A model generated the notes under the pieces. The model was not told the origin of the DNA. It made no database searches and was given only the letters and a program-made list of their open reading frames with translations. 64,000 bases of DNA from Actinobacillus genomosp. 1. Its GTDB lineage: Bacteria; Pseudomonadota; Gammaproteobacteria; Enterobacterales; Pasteurellaceae. Below are positions 1 to 8,147 of this stretch, piece after piece. A program made the translations under genes and the position numbers. Numbering within the stretch: the stretch's first letter is position 1; each line of letters opens with the position of its first letter. The DNA lies in the NCBI RefSeq assembly GCF_029774175.1, contig NZ_CP103834.1, positions 444,501-508,500 of the forward strand, in the 5' to 3' direction.

Positions 1-2051
1 ATACCTGCGCTCGGACCGTCTTTCGGTGTTGCACCATCCGGTACGTGTACGTGAATATCTCGTTTTTCATAGAAGTCATCCGCAATGCCTAATTGTGCGG
101 ATCTTGCACGTACCACCATCATTGCCGCTTGAATCGATTCTTTCATTACATCGCCTAATGAGCCGGTAAATGAGAATTTACCCTTACCGCTGACCGAAGT
201 GGTTTCGATGGTGAGTAAATCGCCGCCGACTTCCGTCCAAGCTAAACCGGTTACTTCGCCGACACGGTTTTGGCTGTCCATTTTACCGTAATCAAAACGT
301 TTTACACCCAAATAATCGGCGATATTGTCTTCGGTTACGGTAATGGATTTAACCTTTTTATCTAATACTAAGGTTTTTACCGCTTTACGGCAGATTTTAG
401 CAATTTCACGTTCAAGACTACGCACACCGGCTTCACGGGTGTAATAACGAATAATGCTTAAAATCGCACTATCTTCAATCGTTAATTCACCCGCTTTTAA
501 GCCGTTATTTTCTTGCTGTTTCGCAATTAGGTGATCACGGGCAATGTGCATTTTTTCATCTTCGGTATAACCGGAAAGACGAATAACTTCCATACGGTCG
601 AGTAATGCCGGCGGAATATTCATTGAGTTTGAAGTTGCAACGAACATTACGTCGGAAAGATCGTAATCGACTTCTAAATAGTGATCGTTAAACGCTTTAT
701 TTTGTTCCGGATCTAATACCTCAAGTAATGCCGAAGCCGGGTCACCGCGCATATCTTGTGCCATTTTGTCGATTTCATCGAGCAAGAATAGCGGATTTTT
801 TACACCGACTTTTGCCATTTTCATCATCAATGAACCCGGCATAGAACCGATATAAGTACGACGATGACCGCGAATTTCCGCTTCATCACGCACACCGCCT
901 AATGCCATACGGACATATTTACGTCCGGTCGCATTAGCGATAGATTGACCAAGCGAGGTTTTACCGACTCCCGGCGGGCCGACTAAGCAAAGAATCGGAC
1001 CTTTAAGTTTATTTAAACGACTTTGTACCGCAAGATATTCGACAATACGTTCTTTGACTCGCTCTAAACCATAGTGATCTTTATCTAAAATTTCTTGCGC
1101 TTTCGCTAAGTCTTTTTTTACCGTTGATTTTTTGTTCCATGGCATTTTTAAGATCCAATCAATATAGCCGCGTACAACGGTCGCTTCGGAAGAACTTTGC
1201 GGCATCGCTTTTAGTTTTTTAAACTCACTGTCAATTTTTTCTTTTACTTCAAGCGGTAGTTTGGCTTCTTCGATTTTTTCTTTTAATTTATCCAGTTCGG
1301 TTTGTTCGGCATCTTCACCGTTACCAAGCTCTTTTTGAATCGCTTTAATTTGCTCGTTTAAGTAATAATCGCGTTGGTTTTTTTCCATTTGCTGTTTCAC
1401 ACGATTACGAATACGCGTTTCGGTTTCTAGCGAATCCAACTCGGTTGCCATTGCAACTAATAATGCTTCAAAGCGAGCAATTAAGTTAGTTTCTTCTAAT
1501 AATGCTTGTTTTTTCTGTACGGATGCGATTAAGTTTGAAGCCATTGTGTCTGCAAGACGGTCTTCCAATGAAATTTTTTGTAACTTAGGTAGAATTTCCG
1601 CCGGAATTTTCTTGTTATTTTTTACATAACCTTCAAATTCATTTAATGCGGCTCTTGCAATTGTTTTTAATTCATCGTTTTCATCTTCGTATTCAGAAAT
1701 TAAAGGTTGTACGCCCGCCCAGAAGCCGTTTTCATCATCATGAATATGCTCGATTTTAGCGCGTTGCTGACCTTCCACCAGCACTTTGACCGTACCATCC
1801 GGCAGATTGAGCATTTGGATAATATTAGCGATCACGCCAACGGAATACACGTCTTCTGTTGTCGGTTCTTCTTTATTAGGATCTTGTTGTGTAACAAGAA
1901 ATAATTGTTTATTTGAATCCATCGCCGCACGTAAAGCCTGAATGGATTTTTCACGGCCTACGAATAACGGCATAACCATATAAGGAAAGACCACTACATC
2001 ACGTAATGGAAGAAGTGGCAATTCAATTGCTTTCTTTTTTCTTGGTGCCAT
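1..2051 (-). CDS. lon: ATP-dependent protease Lon (partial, C-terminus beyond window)
   Basis: Lon is a cytosolic AAA+ serine protease that degrades misfolded and regulatory proteins. About 683 codons are visible, starting MAPRKKKAIELPLLPLRD at the ATG ending at 2051. The N-terminal substrate-binding domain comes first. It is followed by the Walker A motif GPPGVGKT (Lys about residue 364) and, at the left edge, the protease motif GPSAG, whose Ser (codon at 9-11, about residue 681) is the expected nucleophile. The catalytic Lys and the C-terminus lie outside the window. Spacing of these motifs matches Lon of enteric bacteria closely. A sigma-32-like promoter lies just upstream. Identification is firm; only the truncation by the window edge limits it. 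Confidence 0.97.
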   Translation of the reverse strand, partial: MAPRKKKAIELPLLPLRDVVVFPYMVMPLFVGREKSIQALRAAMDSNKQLFLVTQQDPNKEEPTTEDVYSVGVIANIIQMLNLPDGTVKVLVEGQQRAKIEHIHDDENGFWAGVQPLISEYEDENDELKTIARAALNEFEGYVKNNKKIPAEILPKLQKISLEDRLADTMASNLIASVQKKQALLEETNLIARFEALLVAMATELDSLETETRIRNRVKQQMEKNQRDYYLNEQIKAIQKELGNGEDAEQTELDKLKEKIEEAKLPLEVKEKIDSEFKKLKAMPQSSSEATVVRGYIDWILKMPWNKKSTVKKDLAKAQEILDKDHYGLERVKERIVEYLAVQSRLNKLKGPILCLVGPPGVGKTSLGQSIANATGRKYVRMALGGVRDEAEIRGHRRTYIGSMPGSLMMKMAKVGVKNPLFLLDEIDKMAQDMRGDPASALLEVLDPEQNKAFNDHYLEVDYDLSDVMFVATSNSMNIPPALLDRMEVIRLSGYTEDEKMHIARDHLIAKQQENNGLKAGELTIEDSAILSIIRYYTREAGVRSLEREIAKICRKAVKTLVLDKKVKSITVTEDNIADYLGVKRFDYGKMDSQNRVGEVTGLAWTEVGGDLLTIETTSVSGKGKFSFTGSLGDVMKESIQAAMMVVRARSAQLGIADDFYEKRDIHVHVPDGATPKDGPSAG

Positions 2052-2088
2052 ATATATCTCTCTTATTTTTCTATCAATGATTAGCCCA

Positions 2089-2116
2089 TTATGGGGCTGA
2101 TTTTTGGAAAAACAAG
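2089..2116 (-). promoter_or_regulatory. Candidate heat-shock (sigma-32) promoter of lon
   Basis: On the minus strand, CTTGTTT (2110-2116) and CCCCATAA (2089-2096) are separated by 13 bases, close to the sigma-32 consensus CTTGAAA / CCCCATNT. It lies about 40 bases upstream of the lon start. Lon is a classic heat-shock gene, so the position fits. The match is read directly; activity is inferred. Confidence 0.6.
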
Positions 2117-2135
2117 CGAAAATTTGATTAAAATT

Positions 2136-2172
2136 AAAAAGAGAGGAAATACCGAATAGTATTTCCTCTCTT
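2136..2172 (-). terminator. Rho-independent terminator after glpT
   Basis: A 14-base perfect stem (AAGAGAGGAAATAC at 2139-2152 with its complement at 2159-2172) is followed on the minus strand by a run of T. It lies 25 bases beyond the glpT stop codon and separates glpT from the lon promoter. Confidence 0.8.
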
Positions 2173-2196
2173 AAGTTTTAACGATGTACGGTAGGA

Positions 2197-3642
2197 TTAT
2201 TTACCGTAGTGATCACCTAATTTCGCTTTATGTTTACCTTCTTCAATCATCACGATAAACATTAATAACACGGCTAATACGCCACCGGTAATCATTACGT
2301 AGAAACCGCCGTCCCAACCGTAATATTCTGCCGCCCAACCTACAACTGCTGAAGCGGAAACCGTACCACCTAGGTAACCGAATAAACCGGTAAAGCCTGC
2401 TGAAGTACCCGCCGCTTTTTTAGGCGCAAGTTCAAGGGCGTGTAAACCGATTAACATTACCGGACCGTAGATTAAGAAACCGACTGTGGTCATTAACACG
2501 AAGTCCATTAATTGATATGGGTTTTCATAGAACGGTTTACCTGCATATAACGCTAATTCCGCTTCAGGTGTCGCCGGGTTTTTCCATAATGCAACAACGG
2601 CGATAGTTGTTAAGATCATGAAGATAAAGCCGGTTAAGCCACGTTTACCTTTGAATAATTTATCCGATACCCAACCGCATAATAATGTACCCGGAATAGC
2701 GGCTAATTCATAAATGGTATAAGCCCATGCAGTACCTTTAATGTTGAAGTGTTTTACTTCGCCAAGATAAACCGGAGACCATTTTAAAACACCGTAACGA
2801 ATTAAATATACAAATACGTTAGCGATTGCGATGTACCATAATAATTTGTTTTTAAGTACGTAAGTCACAAAGATTTCTTTGGTACTTAAGTCTTTTTCCG
2901 CTGTTTCTTCATTATAGTCATCAGGGTAATCGTTACGCCATTTTTCTACCGGCGGTAAACCGCAAGATTGAGGGGTATCTTTCATGATGAAATAAACCGG
3001 AATCGCAGCGATCATTGCGGCAATGCCCGGATAGTAAAGAGCTTGTTGCCATACGTCTTTAGCGGTTGCGTGTTCACCGGTATTACTGAAGTAAATCGCA
3101 CTTGCTAACAACACCATTGCACCCGGCACCATACCGCCCACGTTATGTGCACAGTTCCAAATAGAAACGATAGTACCGCGTTCGGATTTAGACCACCAGT
3201 GAACCATCGTACGACCGCACGGAGGCCAACCCATACCTTGGAACCAACCGTTTAAGAAGATCATCACAAACATTACCGCAATGCCTGAAGTTGCCCACGG
3301 CATTAGCCCCATCATCGTCATACAAAGACCGGAAAGTAATAAACCGAACGGTAAAAATACTTTCGGGTTTGAACGGTCTGACATACCCGCCATCACGAAT
3401 TTAGATAAACCGTAAGCCAAACCCGCACCGGTACCGATAATACCGAGTTCCGCTTTATTATATAAACCCGCTTCAATTAAACCTTTTTGCGCAAGGTCGA
3501 AGTTCGCACGCACAAAATAATATGCGGCATAGCCGAAAAAGATACCTGCAAAAACTTGCCAACGTAAGAATTTGTATCTGGCATCTATTTTATCTGCCGG
3601 TAATTCCGCAATATGCGGTGCCGGTTTAAATGGACCAAACAT
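2197..3642 (-). CDS. glpT: Glycerol-3-phosphate transporter GlpT (MFS)
   Basis: GlpT is an inner-membrane antiporter that imports sn-glycerol-3-phosphate in exchange for inorganic phosphate. The 481-residue protein shows the twelve-helix pattern of the major facilitator superfamily, organophosphate:phosphate antiporter group. It begins MFGPFKPAPHIAELP and contains the family-typical stretch NGWFQGMGWPPCGRTMVHWW near residues 131-150. It is longer than the E. coli protein (about 452 residues). It lies downstream of glpQ on the same strand, but the 202-base gap carries its own CRP-like and GlpR-like sites, so it is probably separately promoted. Together with GlpQ and GlpABC it forms a glycerophosphodiester and G3P utilisation locus. 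Confidence 0.96.
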   Translation of the reverse strand: MFGPFKPAPHIAELPADKIDARYKFLRWQVFAGIFFGYAAYYFVRANFDLAQKGLIEAGLYNKAELGIIGTGAGLAYGLSKFVMAGMSDRSNPKVFLPFGLLLSGLCMTMMGLMPWATSGIAVMFVMIFLNGWFQGMGWPPCGRTMVHWWSKSERGTIVSIWNCAHNVGGMVPGAMVLLASAIYFSNTGEHATAKDVWQQALYYPGIAAMIAAIPVYFIMKDTPQSCGLPPVEKWRNDYPDDYNEETAEKDLSTKEIFVTYVLKNKLLWYIAIANVFVYLIRYGVLKWSPVYLGEVKHFNIKGTAWAYTIYELAAIPGTLLCGWVSDKLFKGKRGLTGFIFMILTTIAVVALWKNPATPEAELALYAGKPFYENPYQLMDFVLMTTVGFLIYGPVMLIGLHALELAPKKAAGTSAGFTGLFGYLGGTVSASAVVGWAAEYYGWDGGFYVMITGGVLAVLLMFIVMIEEGKHKAKLGDHYGK

Positions 3643-3678
3643 AGAAACACTCCATATTTTATATTTATTGATAAAAAG

Positions 3679-3690
3679 TTCGATTACGAA
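3679..3690. promoter_or_regulatory. Candidate GlpR operator upstream of glpT
   Basis: TTCG-ATTA-CGAA, within AAAGTTCGATTACGAAAAAT, matches the TTCG/CGAA half-site layout of the GlpR operator. It lies 37 bases upstream of the glpT start, where a repressor would block transcription. The GlpR gene itself is not in this window. Confidence 0.5.
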
Positions 3691-3746
3691 AAATCATTAT
3701 TATTCTATCGAAAAAAGAGTAATACTCCATAAAAATTATTTAAATT

Positions 3747-3762
3747 TGTGAATCTACTCACA
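3747..3762. promoter_or_regulatory. CRP-binding site upstream of glpT
   Basis: TGTGA-N6-TCACA is a perfect CRP core dyad (ATCTAC spacer), flanked by AAAT and TTTT as in the consensus. It is about 105 bases upstream of the glpT start codon, suitable for cAMP-CRP activation of a glycerol catabolic gene. Confidence 0.75.
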
Positions 3763-3844
3763 TTTTTATGAGAGTATTTCAACATATTTAATCAAAATAT
3801 GGGCGATTCACAAATTTATTCTTCATTTTCGCTCAAAAGTGAAA

Positions 3845-4933
3845 CTATTTTACTCCTTTAATAAATTGTACGCCTGTATCCGGGAAGTCGGTAAACACGC
3901 CGGTTGCTCCCGCTTTATTTAATAACGCATCGTACATTTGATTTACATCGGTAAAGAATTCCGGAAGGGCATCTTTACGTACTGTGTACGGATGTAGTTC
4001 CATTTTAGTTTTCGCAATATCTTTCACCATCGGCGTGTATTTGATATCGCCTAATTTTGAGTTTTTGTCATCAACCAACATATACCAACCAGGGCCTACG
4101 CCGTCGGCGTATTTAGCCACTTCAGCCATGGCGCCGTCTTTGAACATCCAGTCGTAGTTATAGTTCACCCATTTGCCCGAAGCGTCTTTTTCTTCGGTTT
4201 CATGCCAATCGGTATAAGCGACTAATTGAACGAGCTTCACATCCATGCCCATTTTCGGCAATAATTCGGTTTTGATACGTTTTAGCTCGTTAAAATCGAA
4301 GGTTTGCAAATAAACTTTATCCGATTTTTGATCGTAACCGTATTTTTTCAATACTTTTAAAGTTTCCAACGCAATATCTTTACCTTCTTGGTGGTGTAAC
4401 CAAGGGGCTTTAATTTCCGGATAAATGCCGATTTGTTTACCGGTTGATTTTTCTAAACCTTGAATAAATTCGATTTCATCTTCGAAAGTATGAATTCTGA
4501 AATGCGATTTCCACATTGGGAAACGGTTCGGATAAACCTGCGTTTGTTGCCCGTTCTCGGTTTTAAAGTTTTCCGTCATTTCAAGCGTTTGGATTTCTTT
4601 TAAGGTGAAATCCGCTACATAGAAACGTCCGTCTTTACGCGCACGTTTCGGGAATTTCTTCGCCACATCGGTTAAGCCGTCTAAGAAATGGTCATGAATA
4701 ACGATTAAACGGTTATCTTTGGTCATTGCAAGGTCTTGTTCTAAATAATCCGCTTGTTGAGCGAATGCGAGAGCTTTAGATTCTAATGTATGTTCCGGTA
4801 GATAACCGCTGGCACCACGGTGAGCGATAATTAACTTATCGGATTTAACCGTTTCGACAGGCTGAGTATTAGAACAGCCGGCTAATACCGTAGTAGTAAT
4901 AAGACTGAAGGCTAATGCCTTGATTGTTTTCAT
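3845..4933 (-). CDS. glpQ: Glycerophosphodiester phosphodiesterase GlpQ (protein D family lipoprotein)
   Basis: GlpQ hydrolyses glycerophosphodiesters to glycerol-3-phosphate and an alcohol. The Haemophilus homologue, protein D (hpd), is a surface lipoprotein. I place the start at 4933, where AAGGAG precedes ATG by a normal distance and the protein begins with a lipoprotein signal peptide ending in LAGC (MKTIKALAFSLITTTVLAGC). An in-frame upstream extension to 5098 lacks a signal peptide and overlaps the CRP sites. The mature protein of the 362-residue precursor carries the GDPD signatures IIAHRGASGYLPEHTLE and the acidic EQDLAMTKDNRLIVIHDH. Its product feeds GlpT and GlpABC, the neighbouring genes. 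Confidence 0.95.
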   Translation of the reverse strand: MKTIKALAFSLITTTVLAGCSNTQPVETVKSDKLIIAHRGASGYLPEHTLESKALAFAQQADYLEQDLAMTKDNRLIVIHDHFLDGLTDVAKKFPKRARKDGRFYVADFTLKEIQTLEMTENFKTENGQQTQVYPNRFPMWKSHFRIHTFEDEIEFIQGLEKSTGKQIGIYPEIKAPWLHHQEGKDIALETLKVLKKYGYDQKSDKVYLQTFDFNELKRIKTELLPKMGMDVKLVQLVAYTDWHETEEKDASGKWVNYNYDWMFKDGAMAEVAKYADGVGPGWYMLVDDKNSKLGDIKYTPMVKDIAKTKMELHPYTVRKDALPEFFTDVNQMYDALLNKAGATGVFTDFPDTGVQFIKGVK

Positions 4934-5018
4934 AGATTTCTCCTTGTGATAATTGCTTAAAAAGCCGGCTAAAAGGTTAGCCGAAAAGCACAAATATAAA
5001 AGATGATTTATGTAAATT

Positions 5019-5034
5019 TGTGATCTATGCCACA
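5019..5034. promoter_or_regulatory. CRP-binding site, glpQ-glpA divergent region
   Basis: TGTGA-TCTATG-CCACA is a CRP core with one mismatch in the right half. It lies 86 bases upstream of the glpQ start and about 150 bases from glpA, in the shared control region. Confidence 0.65.
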
Positions 5035-5039
5035 AACAA

Positions 5040-5054
5040 TTTCGTAAATCGAAA
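5040..5054. promoter_or_regulatory. Candidate GlpR operator, glpQ-glpA divergent region
   Basis: TTTCG-TAAAT-CGAAA is an inverted repeat with TTCG/CGAA half-sites, resembling the GlpR operator but with a five-base spacer. It sits between two CRP sites in the divergent glpQ/glpABC promoter region. Moderate support only. Confidence 0.4.
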
Positions 5055-5059
5055 GAATT

Positions 5060-5075
5060 TGTGATGTTATTCACA
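5060..5075. promoter_or_regulatory. CRP-binding site, glpQ-glpA divergent region
   Basis: TGTGA-TGTTAT-TCACA is a perfect CRP core dyad, about 110 bases upstream of the glpA start. It is the second of two CRP-like sites in this divergent region, centred about 41 bases from the first (near four helical turns). Confidence 0.75.
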
Positions 5076-5185
5076 CTTCTGATTTCTTTTTTGCTCATTT
5101 ACTTGTTCAAAAACGCTCATTTTAATACAATGCAGTTATTTTAATTTGTTCGTTTCATTTCATTTAAGTGTGGGAGAGGTTGAGT

Positions 5186-6871
5186 ATGAACATTTCACCT
5201 CAGATGTATCAAAATGTTGCAGATTTTTCGCCGGTTAATACAGATGTGATTATTATCGGTGGCGGAGCAACGGGAGCCGGTATTGCCAGAGATTGCGCAT
5301 TACGCGGTTTAAAATGCGTATTACTTGAACGTAGAGACATTGCAACTGGTGCGACCGGTCGTAATCACGGTTTACTACATAGCGGCGCACGTTATGCGGT
5401 GAATGATAGGGAATCTGCTGAAGAGTGCATTAAAGAAAATCTAATTCTTAAACAAATCGCCCGTCATTGCGTAGATGATACGAAAGGGCTTTTCATTACC
5501 CTGCCGGAAGACGATCTCAATTATCAGAAAAACTTTATCCAAGCCTGTACCGATTCGGGTATAGAAGCGGTTGAAATCGAGCCGGATCTTGCAAAATATA
5601 TGGAGCCGTCGGTAAACCCATCATTAGTCGGGGCGGTAGTCGTGCCGGACGGTTCTATCGATCCGTTCCGTTTAACCGCTTCCAATATGTTGGATGCAAC
5701 GGAAAACGGCGCAAAAATATTTACTTATTGCGAAGTGATAGGGTTGATTCGTGAAGGCGGCACCGTTATCGGCGTTAATGTGTTCGATCATAGAAACCAA
5801 GTAAAACGTCAATTTTTTGCGCCGATTGTTGTGAATGCCGGCGGAATCTGGGGGCAGGGTATTGCAGAATACGCTGATCTTAAAATTAAAATGTTCCCGG
5901 CGAAAGGTTCGTTACTGGTAATGGGACACCGTATTAACAATATGGTGATCAACCGTTGTCGTAAACCGGCAAATGCCGATATTTTGGTGCCGGGCGATAC
6001 CATTTGCGTTATCGGTACGACTTCCGACCGTATTCCTTATGATCAAATTGACAATATGGTGGTAACACCGGAAGAAGTGGACGTGTTATTCCGTGAAGGG
6101 GAAAAATTAGCACCGAGTTTGCGTCATACCCGTGTATTACGTGCTTATGCGGGGGTTCGCCCATTAGTAGCAACGGACGATGATCCGTCCGGTCGTAATG
6201 TGAGCCGCGGTATCGTATTACTTGATCACGCAGAACGAGACGGTTTAGACGGCTTTATTACGATTACCGGTGGTAAATTAATGACTTATCGCTTGATGGC
6301 GGAATGGGCAACCGATTTAGTTTGCAAAAAATTGAATAAATCCGACCGCTTGTGTAGCACGGCGGAACGTCCGCTTCCGGGTTCAAATGAAAGCCGCGAA
6401 GAAACCAGTAAAAAAATCATTTCATTGCCGAATACGATTCGTCATTCTGCGGTTTATCGTCATGGTTCCAGAGCATTGCGTTTACTTGAAACCGAGCGTT
6501 TAGATAAAACTTTAGTGTGTGAATGTGAAGCGGTAACTGCCGGTGAAGTTCGCTATGCGGTGGATGAGTTGAATGTGAATAATTTAGTGGATTTACGCCG
6601 CCGTACTCGTGTCGGTATGGGAACTTGCCAAGCGGAACTGTGTGCTTGCCGTGCGGCAGGACTGATGAGTCGTTTTAAAGTGGCGACACCAAAAGAATCA
6701 ACCACACAATTAGCCTCATTTATGGAAGAGCGCTGGCGTGGAATTCAACCGATTGCATGGGGAGATGCAATGCGGGAAGCGGAATTTACCAGCTGGATTT
6801 ACTATAGCCTACTCGGACTGAATGATGTGCCGATGGACAAAGAGCAGGGAGTGAATAGCAATGAATTTTGA
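5186..6871 (+). CDS. glpA: Anaerobic glycerol-3-phosphate dehydrogenase subunit A
   Basis: GlpA is the FAD-containing catalytic subunit that oxidises sn-glycerol-3-phosphate to dihydroxyacetone phosphate under anaerobic conditions, passing electrons through GlpB/GlpC to quinone. The start at 5186 follows GGGAGAGG; an earlier ATG at 5168 lacks such a site. The N-terminus has the FAD-binding motif DVIIIGGGATGAGIARD. The C-terminal part has a BFD-like [2Fe-2S] region with CECEAVTAGEVRYAV and a further cysteine group (GTCQAELCACRAAG). It is 561 residues, slightly longer than the enteric protein. Its end overlaps glpB by 11 bases, showing a translationally coupled glpABC operon. Confidence 0.97.
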   Translation: MNISPQMYQNVADFSPVNTDVIIIGGGATGAGIARDCALRGLKCVLLERRDIATGATGRNHGLLHSGARYAVNDRESAEECIKENLILKQIARHCVDDTKGLFITLPEDDLNYQKNFIQACTDSGIEAVEIEPDLAKYMEPSVNPSLVGAVVVPDGSIDPFRLTASNMLDATENGAKIFTYCEVIGLIREGGTVIGVNVFDHRNQVKRQFFAPIVVNAGGIWGQGIAEYADLKIKMFPAKGSLLVMGHRINNMVINRCRKPANADILVPGDTICVIGTTSDRIPYDQIDNMVVTPEEVDVLFREGEKLAPSLRHTRVLRAYAGVRPLVATDDDPSGRNVSRGIVLLDHAERDGLDGFITITGGKLMTYRLMAEWATDLVCKKLNKSDRLCSTAERPLPGSNESREETSKKIISLPNTIRHSAVYRHGSRALRLLETERLDKTLVCECEAVTAGEVRYAVDELNVNNLVDLRRRTRVGMGTCQAELCACRAAGLMSRFKVATPKESTTQLASFMEERWRGIQPIAWGDAMREAEFTSWIYYSLLGLNDVPMDKEQGVNSNEF

Positions 6872-8147
6872 TGTAGTGATTATCGGTGGCGGACTCGCCG
6901 GTTTAACCTGCGGGATTGCCCTTCAAGAACAAGGAAAACGTTGTGCGATTATCAACAACGGACAGGCGGCAATGGATTTTTCTTCCGGTTCAATGGATTT
7001 ACTTTCTCGTTTACCAAGCGGTCAAAAAGTCGAAAATGTTTACCAATCGCTTGATGAGTTAAAACTTCAAGCACCGGAACATCCGTACAGTATTCTTGGC
7101 AAAGATCAAGTATTGGCAAAAGCACAACAATTCGAACAATTAGCGAGAGCGTTAAACTTACATTTAGAGGGTTCAACAGCAGAAAATCACGAACGAGTTA
7201 CCCCGTTAGGCGGACTTCGTGCGACTTGGTTATCGCCGAATAGCGTACCGACAGTAAAACATTTAACTACCTTAGCGGAGAAACAGGTCGCCATTTTAGG
7301 AATTGAAGGCTATCACGATTTTCAGCCGCAATTATTGGCGGACAATTTAAAACAGCATAGCAAGTTTGCCGATTATGAATTTATCATCGGTTATTTGAAT
7401 ATTCCCGAGTTGGACTATTTACGCCAAAACTCTCGTGAGTTTCGTAGTGTAAATATTGCGCAATTATTAGAACATAAATTGTCTTTCCAAGATTTAGTAC
7501 AAGAAATTAAACAAGCGGCAGGGAGTGCAAAAGCAGTATTTTTACCGGCTTGTTTCGGCTTAGATAACCAAGATTTCTTCAATAGCTTACAGCAAGCAAC
7601 CGGTTTGGCATTATTTGAATTACCGACGTTACCGCCGTCTTTATTAGGCATTCGCCAACATCGTCAGCTACGTTCACGTTTTGAGCAATTAGGCGGCATG
7701 ATGATGAACGGTGACCGAGCGGTTAAAGCGGAATTTGAGGGCGATAAGGTCGTACGTATTTTTACCACATCACACCAAGAAGAACCAATTAGTGCAAATC
7801 ATTTTGTGTTGGCTGCTGGTAGCTTTTTTAGCAACGGACTTGTGGCGGAATTTGAACGTGTGAAAGAGCCGGTATTTGATTTGGATATTTGCGGTTGCAA
7901 AAATTTTAATGATTCCGACCGCTTTACTTGGACAAATAACCGCTTTGCGGCACCTCAACCTTACCAATCTGCCGGTGTGGTGATTAACTCGGCTTGCCAA
8001 GTACAAAAAAATGGTGTGGTTGTACCGAATTTATATGCGGTGGGAAATGTCATCGGAGGCTTCCAAGGTATTGAGCAAGGTTGTGGTTCGGGTGTTGCAG
8101 TGGTAACGGCGTTAACCGTTGCAGAACAAATCGGAGGTACAAAATGA
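6861..8147 (+). CDS. glpB: Anaerobic glycerol-3-phosphate dehydrogenase subunit B
   Basis: GlpB is the second flavin-binding subunit of the anaerobic G3P dehydrogenase. The 428-residue product opens with a dinucleotide-binding motif, FDVVIIGGGLAGLTCGIALQ. Near its C-terminus it has a second flavin-binding stretch, NLYAVGNVIGGFQGIEQGCG. It overlaps glpA at its start and glpC at its end (ATGA arrangement at 8144-8147), so the three subunits are made as a coupled set. Length and order match the glpABC operons of enteric bacteria and Haemophilus. Nothing is odd about the sequence. Confidence 0.95.
   Translation: MNFDVVIIGGGLAGLTCGIALQEQGKRCAIINNGQAAMDFSSGSMDLLSRLPSGQKVENVYQSLDELKLQAPEHPYSILGKDQVLAKAQQFEQLARALNLHLEGSTAENHERVTPLGGLRATWLSPNSVPTVKHLTTLAEKQVAILGIEGYHDFQPQLLADNLKQHSKFADYEFIIGYLNIPELDYLRQNSREFRSVNIAQLLEHKLSFQDLVQEIKQAAGSAKAVFLPACFGLDNQDFFNSLQQATGLALFELPTLPPSLLGIRQHRQLRSRFEQLGGMMMNGDRAVKAEFEGDKVVRIFTTSHQEEPISANHFVLAAGSFFSNGLVAEFERVKEPVFDLDICGCKNFNDSDRFTWTNNRFAAPQPYQSAGVVINSACQVQKNGVVVPNLYAVGNVIGGFQGIEQGCGSGVAVVTALTVAEQIGGTK

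Noticed and set aside
1707..1904. 65-codon plus-strand frame inside lon
   Set aside because: Antisense to the lon coding region and lacking any recognised domain.
3845..5098. Longer glpQ start at 5098
   Set aside because: It removes the N-terminal signal peptide position, overlaps two CRP sites, and lacks a good ribosome site compared with the ATG at 4933.
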